Notes: generated by a model from the letters alone, not told the origin. A stretch of DNA of 64,000 nt from Halobacillus karajensis (GCF_900108515.1 NZ_FNWW01000005.1:248001-312000), one strand, 5' to 3'; shown: positions 34,129-43,082, counted from the first letter of the stretch. Translations and numbers: made by a program.

Positions 34129-34827
34129 TTGATCATGTTTGGTATTGAGGTAAATAATATTCAAATTGAAAAGATCTTCAACGCCGAAAATGCATGGGAA
34201 AACCTTTCTTTTATCTTAGAAGGAGTGCCCTACACATTACTTGTCGCCCTATCCGGAATGGCGATCGGCCTTGTTTTAGGTTTTTTTATTGCTTTAGCTA
34301 GAGGTTCCAATCATCGGTGGCTTCGGTGGCCCGCTCGTAGTTATATATCTTTCATGCGAGGGACCCCAATTTTAGTCTATTTGTTTGTATTGTATTTCGG
34401 ATTGCCAGTAGTAGGTATTCAAATTTCTGCTATTTCAGCTGCTATTTTAGGGTTTGGTACAAACAGTGCCGCCTATATAGCTGAAATCAATCGTTCTTCC
34501 TTAAACAGTGTTTCAAATGGTCAATGGGAATCATCCCGTGCACTTGGATTCACTTATTGGCAGACGATTAGAAGAATTATTATGCCTCAGGCGACAAGAA
34601 TTGCCATTCCGCCTCTTGGCAATGTTTTTCTAGATTTATTAAAGGCTACATCTCTTGCAGCCATGATATCGGTACCTGAGATTTTGAACAAAGCCCAAAT
34701 TGCAGCTGGACGGACGGTCGACTCGATGACCATGTATATTACAGCCGCATTAGTTTATTGGCCGCTCACTATGATTTTTTCAGCCCTACAAGACTATTTA
34801 GAAAAACGACATAACCGATACCTTTAA
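34129..34827 (+). CDS. Amino-acid ABC transporter permease
   Basis: The 232-residue HisM/GlnP-family permease has about five membrane helices and the EAA loop SSRALGFTYWQTIRRIIMPQA. The N-terminal YTLLVALSGMAIGLVLGFF and YISFMRGTPILVYLFV are family typical. The start is uncertain: TTG at 34129 is 5 bp after AAGGAG, ATG at 34135 is 11 bp after it. Forms an importer with the preceding lipoprotein and a nucleotide-binding protein encoded elsewhere. Confidence 0.9.
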   Translation: MIMFGIEVNNIQIEKIFNAENAWENLSFILEGVPYTLLVALSGMAIGLVLGFFIALARGSNHRWLRWPARSYISFMRGTPILVYLFVLYFGLPVVGIQISAISAAILGFGTNSAAYIAEINRSSLNSVSNGQWESSRALGFTYWQTIRRIIMPQATRIAIPPLGNVFLDLLKATSLAAMISVPEILNKAQIAAGRTVDSMTMYITAALVYWPLTMIFSALQDYLEKRHNRYL

Positions 34828-34830
34828 TCA

Positions 34831-34867
34831 AAAAAGCCAGAGCAGGTAAATGCAGCTCTGGCTTTTT
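34831..34867. terminator. Terminator after the permease gene
   Basis: AAAAAGCCAGAGC pairs perfectly with GCTCTGGCTTTTT; the T run lies within and after the 3' arm. Confidence 0.9.
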
Positions 34868-35087
34868 GGTTTCCTAGGGTAATGTAAAATATAGGTTTGT
34901 GAATCATTTTTTAGGAAATAAAAAACCAGCTTTTATTTTAAAACCTGACGAAAAGAAGGAGAAATACTTTTGTTTATCGATAATAGTCTTGATTCATATG
35001 AGTTGGTCCTTTATGATGGAAGTTGGTTTAAATCGTAATGGTTATGGATTGTTGCATTTTTGTTTGAAAAGTTTCAGAGCAGACTTT

Positions 35088-35136
35088 TTTACTTCCAGAT
35101 ATGCTTGAACTATAATTTAATTCGTAATCATTCTTA
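35088..35136 (+). promoter_or_regulatory. znuCB-zur promoter with Zur-box-like operator
   Basis: TTTACT-N17-TATAAT (35088-35116) is a good sigma-A promoter. TCGTAATCATTCTTA at 35122-35136 matches the Zur consensus TCGTAATnATTACGA at 11 of 14 defined positions, with a complete left half. The operator sits at the expected transcription start, so Zur would block initiation when zinc is ample. Confidence 0.65.
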
Positions 35137-35153
35137 TTTGAGAGGGATAGAAC

Positions 35154-35939
35154 ATGGAAGATAGTACAATCGTTAAGTTAAGAGATGTTTCTTTTAAATA
35201 TGACAAAGAATGGGTCGTTAAAGATGTAGACCTTAATATTAAAGCTGGCCAGTTTCTTGGATTGGTAGGACCGAATGGATCAGGCAAATCAACATTGATC
35301 AAACTGATGCTTGGGTTGGTCAAACCAGGTCATGGATCTATCCATTTGTTTAATAAACCGTTAAGGCAATACCAGGATTGGCAGGAAATCGGTTTTGTTT
35401 CCCAAAAAGCGAACAGTTTTAATTCCGGGTTTCCAGCAACCGTTATCGAAGTAGTGAAGACCGGGCTCGTCTCGAGGATTGGAGCATTCAAATTTTTCAC
35501 TAAAAAACATAAAGAAAAAGCGATGGATGCTTTAAGAACTGTCGAGATGGATGAGTATGCCTATTCAAATATCGGCGAACTCTCAGGTGGTCAGCAACAG
35601 CGTGTATTTATAGCGCGGGCTTTAGTTAGTGACCCCTCACTATTAATCCTCGATGAACCTACAGTCGGGGTCGATGCGAAGCATGTAACGGATTTTTATG
35701 ATCTACTCGGCCGTTTGAACAAGGAACAGGGAATTACGCTTTTGATGGTTACCCATGATATTGGTACAATCACCGATCATGCGACCCATGTCGTATGTAT
35801 GAACAAAACGGTCCACTTTCATGGTGCTTCAGAAGAATACAAAGAGTTCAGTGAAGAGGACCTTAATCACCTCTACGGCCATGCAGTCCAACAGCTAACT
35901 CATAATCATGATCATCATGAGGTGAACTACAGTGATTAA
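35154..35939 (+). CDS. znuC: Zinc ABC transporter ATP-binding protein
   Basis: The 261-residue ABC ATPase has Walker A GPNGSGKST, the Q-loop FVSQKA, signature LSGGQQQR, Walker B LLILDEPTVGVD and the H-loop THD. The C-terminus is His-rich (HNHDHHEVN), in line with zinc. It powers zinc uptake with ZnuB and ZnuA. The stop overlaps the znuB GTG start. The ATG follows GAGAGGGAT and a Zur-type promoter. In Bacillus the same genes are called adcC/ycdI. Confidence 0.93.
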   Translation: MEDSTIVKLRDVSFKYDKEWVVKDVDLNIKAGQFLGLVGPNGSGKSTLIKLMLGLVKPGHGSIHLFNKPLRQYQDWQEIGFVSQKANSFNSGFPATVIEVVKTGLVSRIGAFKFFTKKHKEKAMDALRTVEMDEYAYSNIGELSGGQQQRVFIARALVSDPSLLILDEPTVGVDAKHVTDFYDLLGRLNKEQGITLLMVTHDIGTITDHATHVVCMNKTVHFHGASEEYKEFSEEDLNHLYGHAVQQLTHNHDHHEVNYSD

Positions 35940-36786
35940 TAACTTTTTTCAATATGAATTCTTACAAAATGCAGCCATCACGGGGGTCCTGATTGGAATA
36001 GTCGCGCCACTATTAGGTGTGTTTATTGTTGTCCGTCGCTTATCCCTTATAGCAGATGCTTTATCCCATATAACTTTAACAGGTATAGCGGCAAGCCTTT
36101 TACTTGAAAAAAAAGTGACGGGGATTAATGAGTGGAATCCGATTTATCTTGGGATGGCTTTTTCCGTTGTAGGAGCTATTTTAATTGAACGGCTTCGAAA
36201 AGTATATAAACATTATGAAGAATTAGCCATTCCTATTATTTTGTCAGGAGGAATTGGCACAGGGGTTATCCTCATCTCCCTGGCTGAAGGATTCAATACA
36301 GATCTGTTCAGCTATTTATTTGGGAGTGTGACCGCAGTAAGCAGGGATAGCATGTGGACAGTTCTTATGATTACCTCGATTGTTATTGTCATTGTTATTC
36401 TTTTTTATAAGGAGCTTTTCGTATTATCGTTTGATGAAGAACATGCGTCTGTCTCTGGTGTCAATGGACGTTGGATTCACTTATTGTTCATTGTTATGGT
36501 CGCGCTGGTGATCGCCTCATCTATGCAGGTTGTTGGGATTCTGCTTGTTTCTGCTTTAATGACACTGCCAGTAGCTTCTGCGATCCGAATCGCTAAGAGT
36601 TTCAAACAGACCATAGGATTATCCATTGCTTTTGGAGAGACTTCTGTGCTGGTTGGTTTAATCTCTTCTTATCATCTCAGCGTTCCTCCAGGGGGAACGA
36701 TTGTGGTGACGGCGATTCTAATTCTTATTATGTCGATTCTTTATAAACGAGTTCAAGCTCAACAATGGATGAAGGGTGAAGCATGA
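35932..36786 (+). CDS. znuB: Zinc ABC transporter permease
   Basis: The 284-residue ABC-3 family permease has about eight membrane helices and the signatures GVLIGIVAPLLGVFIVVRRL, LIADALSHITLTGIAAS and AFGETSVLVGLISSYHLSVPPGG. GTG start, overlapping the znuC stop by 8 bp, and the stop overlaps zur by 4 bp, so the three are co-translated. It forms the membrane channel for zinc. Confidence 0.93.
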   Translation: MINNFFQYEFLQNAAITGVLIGIVAPLLGVFIVVRRLSLIADALSHITLTGIAASLLLEKKVTGINEWNPIYLGMAFSVVGAILIERLRKVYKHYEELAIPIILSGGIGTGVILISLAEGFNTDLFSYLFGSVTAVSRDSMWTVLMITSIVIVIVILFYKELFVLSFDEEHASVSGVNGRWIHLLFIVMVALVIASSMQVVGILLVSALMTLPVASAIRIAKSFKQTIGLSIAFGETSVLVGLISSYHLSVPPGGTIVVTAILILIMSILYKRVQAQQWMKGEA

Positions 36787-37196
36787 TGAATGTGGAAACA
36801 GCTTTACAGAAACTAAAAGAAAAAGGCTATAAAAGGACAAAACAACGGGAGCGTATCCTGGAGATATTTGTAAAACAAGATCAATATATTGCCGCGAAAG
36901 AAATATTGAAAGAAATACAGAATGACTTTCCAGGTGTCAGTTATGATACCATCTACCGTAATCTGTATATGCTTACAGATGTGGAACTATTGGAATCAAC
37001 AGAACTTGGAGGGGAGAAGCACTTCCGCTTATGTTGTGAAACACAGGGGCATCACCACCATTTCATTTGCACAGATTGTGGAAAAACAAAATCTATCGAA
37101 TTTTGCCCTATGAATAGCATTGAAGAAAACTTGAATGGATACAATGTTGAAAATCACAAATTTGAAATATATGGGAAATGCCCGAGGTGTATTTAG
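36783..37196 (+). CDS. zur: Fur-family zinc uptake regulator
   Basis: The 137-residue protein has the Fur-family winged helix (GYKRTKQRERILEIF, VSYDTIYRNLYMLTD) and the metal-sensing region ETQGHHHHFICTDCGKTKSIEF, with the second structural zinc pair CPRC at the C-terminus. Its place directly after znuCB identifies it as Zur rather than Fur or PerR. With zinc bound it should repress znuCB-zur and znuA. Two adjacent ATGs are possible starts; the first overlaps the znuB stop. Confidence 0.92.
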   Translation: MMNVETALQKLKEKGYKRTKQRERILEIFVKQDQYIAAKEILKEIQNDFPGVSYDTIYRNLYMLTDVELLESTELGGEKHFRLCCETQGHHHHFICTDCGKTKSIEFCPMNSIEENLNGYNVENHKFEIYGKCPRCI

Positions 37197-37263
37197 AACA
37201 AATAGCTAAAAAGTAACGGTTTAATGGCTCTAAGGAATTGAAAGCGTCCCGATTATAAGGGTG

Positions 37264-37302
37264 AAGCATGCCTGTGCCTATGGTGTACAGGCATGCTTTA
37301 TA
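37264..37302 (+). terminator. Terminator of znuCB-zur
   Basis: A perfect 12-bp stem (AAGCATGCCTGT with ACAGGCATGCTT, 11-nt loop) ends in TTTATATA. The T run is short. Confidence 0.65.
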
Positions 37303-37315
37303 TATGGTACAAAAA

Positions 37316-37357
37316 GTAATGGTTACTGTTTACAAGGTGTAACGATTACGGTATAAT
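37316..37357 (+). promoter_or_regulatory. znuA promoter with two Zur-like sites
   Basis: TTTACA (37329-37334)-N17-TATAAT (37352-37357) is a near-consensus sigma-A promoter. GTAACGATTAC (37339-37349) lies in the spacer, and a twin, GTAATGGTTAC (37316-37326), lies 23 bp upstream. Both fit the core of the Zur palindrome, so repression of znuA by zinc-loaded Zur is very likely. Confidence 0.7.
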
Positions 37358-37386
37358 CTTTTTGGATAAAATCGAGGAGGTCTACG

Positions 37387-38391
37387 ATGAAACAACTAGT
37401 CATTATCCTTTCATTTATAGTAATCGTTTCTATATTGACATCTTGCGGAAATGAAGAAACGTCAGTAAAACAAGAGAAAAAAGGTGATCAGCTTACGGTT
37501 TATACGACCGTTTATCCACTAAAGTTTTTTACCGAACAAATTGGTGGAGACACGGTAGAGGTGCAATCTATTCTTCCGGCCGGATCGGATGCCCACACAT
37601 ATGAACCTACAACAAAAGAAATGGTGGAAATGGCTGAAGGAGACCTATTTATATATAACGGAGCAGGCTTAGAAGGGTATGCAAAGAAAATTTCAGAATC
37701 GATTGAGTCTGAAGGAGTAACCATTCTTGAGGCTGCCTCCGATATTGAATTGAAAGAACAGCATCATGACCATGGGGCAGAAGCAGAACATACCCACGAA
37801 GACGAACAAGTGCATGAAGATAGACAGCAAAACGAGAAGGAAGATCACGAGGGTCATAATCACGGAGAACAGGATCCGCATGTATGGCTGGATCCGATGC
37901 TGGCCGTACAAATGGCTGAGAGTATTAAAGGTCAGTTGATTGAATTAAACCCCGAACATGAACAAGCCTATGAGAAGAACTTTAAAGAGCTTAAAGATAA
38001 ATTGCTTGCTTTGGATCAATCTTTTCATAAACGAATAGAATCAAAACCTAAAAGTAAAATCATCGTTTCCCACGCTGCTTACGGCTATTGGGAAGAATCT
38101 TACGGGATCAATCAGATTGCGGTTTCAGGTTTGAGTCCAACAAACGAACCTTCCCAGAAGGACCTTGAAGAAATTATGAAAGTCGCTGAAATGAATGATC
38201 TTCAGTATGTTATTTTTGAGCAGAATATCACGCCAAAAGTTGCCGAGGTTATTCAAAACGAGATCGGGGCAGAAGCTTTACGTTTTCATAATCTCGCTGT
38301 TCTTACAGAAGAAGATATAAAAAATAAGGAAGATTACTTTACTTTAATGGAACGGAACCTTGATGTACTAGCTCAGGCGTTAGACGAATAA
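37387..38391 (+). CDS. znuA: Zinc-binding lipoprotein of the zinc ABC transporter
   Basis: The 334-residue cluster A-I binding protein has a signal peptide with lipobox LTSC, then YTTVYPLKFFTEQIGGD and SDAHTYEPT with the first zinc His. A His/Glu-rich loop (HHDHGAEAEHTHEDEQVHED, then further His pairs) is typical of zinc rather than manganese proteins. DPHVWLDP and VSHAAYGYWEESYG follow. GAGGAGG precedes the ATG. It has its own Zur-like promoter after the znuCB-zur terminator and completes the zinc importer. Confidence 0.94.
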   Translation: MKQLVIILSFIVIVSILTSCGNEETSVKQEKKGDQLTVYTTVYPLKFFTEQIGGDTVEVQSILPAGSDAHTYEPTTKEMVEMAEGDLFIYNGAGLEGYAKKISESIESEGVTILEAASDIELKEQHHDHGAEAEHTHEDEQVHEDRQQNEKEDHEGHNHGEQDPHVWLDPMLAVQMAESIKGQLIELNPEHEQAYEKNFKELKDKLLALDQSFHKRIESKPKSKIIVSHAAYGYWEESYGINQIAVSGLSPTNEPSQKDLEEIMKVAEMNDLQYVIFEQNITPKVAEVIQNEIGAEALRFHNLAVLTEEDIKNKEDYFTLMERNLDVLAQALDE

Positions 38392-38395
38392 AAGG

Positions 38396-38433
38396 GAACG
38401 GCGGACACAACACGATGCCCGCCGTTCTTTTTT
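38396..38433 (+). terminator. Terminator after znuA
   Basis: GAACGGCGG pairs with CCGCCGTTC and is followed by six T residues. Confidence 0.88.
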
Positions 38434-38534
38434 ATTGGTGAGAAAATTTAAAAATGATCCGGGTGGATCAAGAGCCTTCCAACTTGAGTAGAAAAGAAAG
38501 TGATGGCGCATCCTTGCCATTAATGGAATGAATG

Positions 38535-39707
38535 TTATGAGACCTGGGAAGATACGATTTCAGGATCTTTTTTGTAAGCTGTAGCTGCAAATACTACAAT
38601 CAATAACGTCACTATGACATAGAAGAAGGACAGGTTTGGCCAGAGATCTAAGAAAAATCCGGATAAAAAAGGTCCTAAAATACTTCCAATACTAAAGGCC
38701 ATTCCGCATAAAATATTGCCTGCAGGAAGAAGCTCCTGTGGGAGTAAATCTGTCATGAAGGATATTCCCAATGAAAACAGGGACCCAACAAATAGGCCGC
38801 CTAAGGCAAAAGTCGTAAATAAAGCAATGACAGAGTTCTCAAATAAGGCAGCAGAAATAAAGGCAACGATCCCCCCTAATACGACAGTCAATATAACTTT
38901 TTTTCTTCCGACTTTGTCACTTAAAGCTCCCAATGGAATTTGTGAAAACAGGCTGGCTGCTGCAAAGCTAGGAATAATTAAAGAAATTAAATTCACGTCA
39001 TGTCCAATTCTCATCCCGTAAACAGGAAAGATTCCGTGCAGGGTCGCTTCAAGAAATCCATAGGCTAGGGGAGGAAGAAAAGCGACCCAGGCAAGTCGAA
39101 TGGCTTTGACAAATCTTTTAATTGAACTTGTTCCATAAGCTGTGGTATGTTCCTTTTCAGGTATCTCATTCCTTACCCAAATCATAAATAGCCAGACGAA
39201 CATACTTAAGAATGCTGAGATAAGAAAGGGGACATAAACACCAAAAGGTAGTAGATTAGTCATCAATGGTCCGAGGGTGAAGCCAACACTGAAAAACAAA
39301 CCATAATAAGCGATACTACGCCCGCGGTTATGCTTTTCTGCAGTAGCTGTAATCCACGTTTGTGTACCAAAGTGGAGAATCTGATCCCCAATTCCTATCG
39401 TTATTCTTAGAATGAACCAAAACCAAAGAGCCTGCCAAAATGGAAAAAGAGCAAGGGAGACGATAACTAATGCTCCTCCAATCATAATCACCGGTTTATA
39501 GCCAATTTTTTGTAAGGGTTTTTCCATGAATGGGGAAGATAACAAAATTCCTATATATAATCCTGTAGCATGTAAACCGTTTATGGATGAGGAAATGCCA
39601 TTTTGTTCAAGAATAACAGCAATTAAAGGCAGCAGCATTCCTTGAGAAAAACCTGAAATCGTCACAAGACCGATAAGGATCCAAAACCTGGATTTTGTGG
39701 ATACCAT
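38535..39707 (-). CDS. MFS transporter (YfkF-like)
   Basis: The 390-residue major facilitator protein has 12 hydrophobic segments. The MFS loop motif appears as LGALSDKVGRKKVIL between helices 8 and 9, and motif C-like GFTLGPLMTNLL is in helix 5. It probably exports drugs or metabolites by proton antiport; the substrate is unknown. B. subtilis has the MFS gene yfkF near yfkD/yfkC, as here, but I cannot prove orthology. AAAGGGAGG precedes the ATG. Confidence 0.85.
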   Translation of the reverse strand: MVSTKSRFWILIGLVTISGFSQGMLLPLIAVILEQNGISSSINGLHATGLYIGILLSSPFMEKPLQKIGYKPVIMIGGALVIVSLALFPFWQALWFWFILRITIGIGDQILHFGTQTWITATAEKHNRGRSIAYYGLFFSVGFTLGPLMTNLLPFGVYVPFLISAFLSMFVWLFMIWVRNEIPEKEHTTAYGTSSIKRFVKAIRLAWVAFLPPLAYGFLEATLHGIFPVYGMRIGHDVNLISLIIPSFAAASLFSQIPLGALSDKVGRKKVILTVVLGGIVAFISAALFENSVIALFTTFALGGLFVGSLFSLGISFMTDLLPQELLPAGNILCGMAFSIGSILGPFLSGFFLDLWPNLSFFYVIVTLLIVVFAATAYKKDPEIVSSQVS

Positions 39708-39857
39708 AAAATGACCTCCCTTTCCATACTTTCTTATCGTATAGGAAATGTCTGTAAGGAGACAAGTATTTAAGCAAAAAGAATAGGGTTATTTCCTGGC
39801 TGAAAACGGTTATTATAAAAGTAAGGGGCAGCAAAATGCCGAAGGAGTGGATGGATA

Positions 39858-40250
39858 ATGGACTTTTATTTGAAAGATCAGGGTGTCCGGACATCATTTG
39901 AATATGGTCAATTGAATATTTCCGGAGATGAAACGTTCGGTTTCCGCCCTTATCAGCTGATGGTTGCTTCCATAGCTGGCTGTAGTATAGGTGTTTTCAG
40001 GAAAATACTGGATAAACAGCGGGTTCAATATGAAGATATCAAAGTAACAGCTGAAGTAGAAAGAAATCCCGATAAAGCCAATCGTATTGAAAAAGTCCAC
40101 CTTCATTATGTCATTAAAGGATACCATTTGAATCAGGATAAGTTATTGAAGAATTTGGATGTATCCAGAAATAATTGTTCTATGGTTCAATCAGTCCAAA
40201 ATAGTATTGAAGTGGAAGAAACGCTTGAGTGCATTCAATTAAGCAAGTAA
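39858..40250 (+). CDS. OsmC/Ohr family protein
   Basis: The 130-residue protein has the OsmC fold. The first peroxidatic cysteine is in SIAGCSIGVFRKIL (about residue 45) and the second in SRNNCSMVQSVQNSI (about residue 107). The family detoxifies organic hydroperoxides or acts on redox thiols; this is a YhfA-like short member rather than clear Ohr. AGGAGTGG precedes the ATG. Monocistronic with its own terminator. Confidence 0.87.
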   Translation: MDFYLKDQGVRTSFEYGQLNISGDETFGFRPYQLMVASIAGCSIGVFRKILDKQRVQYEDIKVTAEVERNPDKANRIEKVHLHYVIKGYHLNQDKLLKNLDVSRNNCSMVQSVQNSIEVEETLECIQLSK

Positions 40251-40254
40251 AATG

Positions 40255-40294
40255 AAAGAGCCTTATCCTTTCTTTGGATAAGCGCTCTTTTTTT
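40255..40294 (+). terminator. Terminator after the OsmC gene
   Basis: AAAGAGCCTTATCC pairs with GGATAAGCGCTCTTT (one bulge) and is followed by a T run. Confidence 0.85.
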
Positions 40295-40465
40295 GTTTAC
40301 CTATTTGAATCACCAATGAATTTCAAGGAAGAGTCATTTAACTAAATGGCAGTTATTTAGAATACAATTTCGAGATATTAATGTGAGTTAGGGCTGGGGG
40401 AGGGAAAAAAGTTTTACACATAAGTGAAAGGGTTTTCTTGAAGTGGAGAGGGGAGAGGATGACAA

Positions 40466-41077
40466 ATGAAGAATATCAGTATCAAAGCTTTCTTTTACTT
40501 AGTAGGATTAATTATTATATCTCTTGGCATTACATTGACGATCAAATCAGATTTAGGAGCAGGGGCCTGGGATGCTTTGAATGTCGGCCTTTCCGAAACA
40601 GTAGGGCTGACGGTCGGGACATGGGTGATTATTATCGGTGCACTCCTCATCCTTACGAATGCTCTGATTGCGAAAGAAAAGCCGGATTTATTGGCCGTAC
40701 TCACCATCCTCGTCATTGGACAATTTATTGATTTCTGGATGCTTTCCGTTTTTGACACATTTGGAATTGCTTCCTTTTGGCTTCAATTGTTCCTTTTAAT
40801 TGGGGGGATTGCTATTCTTGCCTTCGGCGTTTCCTTATATTTGCAGCCTAAATTCTCTTTGAATCCTGTTGATGGGTTCATGGTTGCTCTTCAAAAAAGG
40901 TTTGGATTCAGCTTGCGTACGGCTAAAACTTTGACAGAAGTGTTTGCCCTTGTCCTTGCCTTCGCTCTGGGGGGGCCAATTGGCATCGGTACGGTAATTA
41001 TTTTGGTTTTCATTGGACCGTTCATCCAATTTTTTAATGGTAAAGCGAACCATGTCATGAATAAGTTGCTCTCTTAA
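40466..41077 (+). CDS. YczE/YyaS/YitT-type membrane protein
   Basis: The 203-residue protein has five to six membrane helices and the family signature LGAGAWDALNVGLSETVGLT near the start, with FSLNPVDGFMVALQKR further on. Family members are of unknown function; YczE of B. subtilis is needed for full bacillaene/surfactin activity. GGGAGAGGATG precedes the ATG. Confidence 0.85.
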   Translation: MKNISIKAFFYLVGLIIISLGITLTIKSDLGAGAWDALNVGLSETVGLTVGTWVIIIGALLILTNALIAKEKPDLLAVLTILVIGQFIDFWMLSVFDTFGIASFWLQLFLLIGGIAILAFGVSLYLQPKFSLNPVDGFMVALQKRFGFSLRTAKTLTEVFALVLAFALGGPIGIGTVIILVFIGPFIQFFNGKANHVMNKLLS

Positions 41078-41138
41078 TTTTGTGTATAGGAAGGGCTATT
41101 TTTCACATGATATAAAAAAATGAAAGGTGGCCCATGAT

Positions 41139-41930
41139 GTGAAAAGAAATTGGTTAGGACTGATCATATTTATTGGCGTTTTTATGCTCATCAGTGGATC
41201 AATATCAGCTGAAAATAAGAAAGCTGAAAAAGAGAGCTCGATTCCGAATCATGTACTGAATATATCCAAAGATAACACGTACCCGAATTCCACAGACGAT
41301 CAGGAATTATTGGAAGCAGAAGAAATCACCAAAGAATTGATGGAAAATACGGATGTCCGTGTGACCAACCCACAATTGATTGAGATGTTGAATGAAACAT
41401 CGCTGAAACCATCTCCTTTTGCGATTGGTTATAGAGGGGAGATTTTTTTAGGACGCTGGCCGTTGGCTTATGACTCCAAAGAAACCAATATTAACTGGGA
41501 GTATCAGGAGATCAATAAAAATGAGTTAAACAATCATGGTGGAGAGCAGCCGGAAAAAATCAGTTATGAGCAGAAAGAAGAGAAACAGATCAAAGGGGGC
41601 TTAACGTCAAGAATCAGCCATAGTGATCAGATGATGAAACTTATTCTTTTAGAAGCTCAGAAGAACACCAAGCTTCCCCTTTCTTTCAATACAGTAGTCG
41701 GGAAAGGAACCAAACAAAAAAACTCTTATGGTGTCCCAACAAACAAAGTGGGAATTCTTCACGCCTATGCTCCCGCAGTAAATGAAAAAGGGGAAGTTAC
41801 ATTTGGTGACGTATACATTCAGCTTAAAGGATCTAAGAAGACATTAAATATAAAAAATGTCACGAGACAAGGGATCGGGGCATGGATTCCAGTTCAAGAT
41901 CACGTGAGCTTTTCATTTGAATTGAAATAA
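41139..41930 (+). CDS. yfkD: YfkD-like secreted/lipid-anchored protein
   Basis: The 263-residue protein has an N-terminal signal sequence (KRNWLGLIIFIGVFMLISGS, cut probably after SISA). A YfkD-type domain follows with FAIGYRGEIFLGRWPLAYDS, GGLTSRISHSDQMMKLILLE, and GILHAYAPAVNEKGEVTFGD. The family is Bacillaceae-specific and of unknown function. GTG at 41139 is chosen with AAAGGTGG 8 bp upstream. The 3' end overlaps the convergent mscS-type gene by 31 bp. Confidence 0.85.
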   Translation: MKRNWLGLIIFIGVFMLISGSISAENKKAEKESSIPNHVLNISKDNTYPNSTDDQELLEAEEITKELMENTDVRVTNPQLIEMLNETSLKPSPFAIGYRGEIFLGRWPLAYDSKETNINWEYQEINKNELNNHGGEQPEKISYEQKEEKQIKGGLTSRISHSDQMMKLILLEAQKNTKLPLSFNTVVGKGTKQKNSYGVPTNKVGILHAYAPAVNEKGEVTFGDVYIQLKGSKKTLNIKNVTRQGIGAWIPVQDHVSFSFELK

Positions 41931-42778
41931 GGTTTCTCTTTAAATGAAGAATTCAATTCTACGCGCTGTTCTGACATGAAGATATTGTGTTCAAACAATT
42001 CTTCAGCAAGAATGAAGCGCGTTTTTTTTGCGGCTGTCCAGTAAACAAGGTCTTCAACGACACCGACGATTGTATATTCATAACCACGGTGTTCGTGGTT
42101 CAATGAAGACATGCCGTATACTTGGAAAGGCTCATATGGCTTGTCTGTCAGGTCTTTCTTCAAATACTGGTATAACTCATCATTTAACCTTTCACATGCT
42201 TTTTCCAATATTTGAGAGGCTTGTTTAGGTTCTTGTTGGAAGCTTGTGGTTACTTTTTCAATGACACGCATGTAATCAAAATTATAATTTTCAATCGTTT
42301 TGATTTGCCCGTTACTGATGGTCAGGAGTTTACCACTCCACTGCCGGACTTTTAGAAATCGGAGGCCAATATCCTCCACTGTCCCATGGAAAGTATTATT
42401 TACCGTTATGAAGTCTCCTTTATGCAACTGTTTTTCATATAAAAGGAATAGACCAGCAAAGAAGTCTTTAATTAAGCTCTGAGCACCGAACCCGACGATA
42501 ATTCCAATAACCCCGGCCCCGGCGAGTAGTTTTTCAATAGATGTGAATTGATCGAGAACTACCAGAATAAACCCTATGACAGCAGCATAGCTGATGATGG
42601 AGTTCAGCATTGATTCAAGAGTTTTTTCTTTTTTCTCTTCGATGAAGTCTGTTTTCTGAAAGAAAGTGTGAATGACTTTACGAAGAATGAGAACAATGAC
42701 AAAAAGAAGGGCAGCTGTAACTAGCAATTTAATAATCGCATGATCATCCAAATAGGTTTCAAATTCAGTTAATGACAT
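41900..42778 (-). CDS. yfkC: Small-conductance mechanosensitive channel (YfkC type)
   Basis: The 292-residue MscS-family protein has three membrane helices. The third is the pore helix GAGVIGIIVGFGAQSLIKDF. The beta domain follows with GDFITVNNTFHGTVEDIGLR, ISNGQIKTIENYN, and a C-terminal alpha/beta part. It opens under membrane tension after hypo-osmotic shock and releases solutes. The ATG at 42778 has TTGGAGGGT upstream. It converges with yfkD, as in the yfkC/yfkD pair of Bacillus. Confidence 0.9.
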   Translation of the reverse strand: MSLTEFETYLDDHAIIKLLVTAALLFVIVLILRKVIHTFFQKTDFIEEKKEKTLESMLNSIISYAAVIGFILVVLDQFTSIEKLLAGAGVIGIIVGFGAQSLIKDFFAGLFLLYEKQLHKGDFITVNNTFHGTVEDIGLRFLKVRQWSGKLLTISNGQIKTIENYNFDYMRVIEKVTTSFQQEPKQASQILEKACERLNDELYQYLKKDLTDKPYEPFQVYGMSSLNHEHRGYEYTIVGVVEDLVYWTAAKKTRFILAEELFEHNIFMSEQRVELNSSFKEKPYFNSNEKLT

Positions 42779-42919
42779 ATATATACCCTCCAATGTAATC
42801 TAACAAGCATTATATCATGTCTTTAAGGGCGATTTCTCCCTTATAGACAGAGGGTGTTCCATGTACTATGATGGACGTGGTTTTAAAGCGTACAGAAAGG
42901 TAGAAATGAGGTGTGAGTA

Positions 42920-43069
42920 ATGTCGCAAAAAGATCGAATCGAGGATTTGAAACTTCGCCTGGCAGACTTTATGGGACGTATTGAACAACTGGACCCGGAA
43001 GAAACTTCTGTAGAAGATATCGATCGTTTAATTTCCATGTTAGAAGAGCTTGAAGAAAATATGGGGTGA
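42920..43069 (+). CDS. SE1561-family small protein, 49 aa
   Basis: This short gene encodes a helical, acidic protein: SQKDRIEDLKLRLADFMGRI, then LDPEETSVEDIDRLISMLEE and a short LEENMG tail. The ETSVEDIDxLISMLxxLE pattern matches the SE1561 family of Firmicutes, function unknown. GAGGTG precedes the ATG by 6 bp, and a T-rich hairpin follows the stop. Confidence 0.85.
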   Translation: MSQKDRIEDLKLRLADFMGRIEQLDPEETSVEDIDRLISMLEELEENMG

Positions 43070-43082
43070 GGATTACCTGCTA

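Noticed and set aside
34899-35108. 69-codon frame before znuC
   Set aside because: No ribosome site; it overlaps the znuC promoter.
37213-37223. A further GTAACGGTTTA Zur-like sequence
   Set aside because: Only half of the palindrome is kept and it lies upstream of a terminator, away from any promoter.
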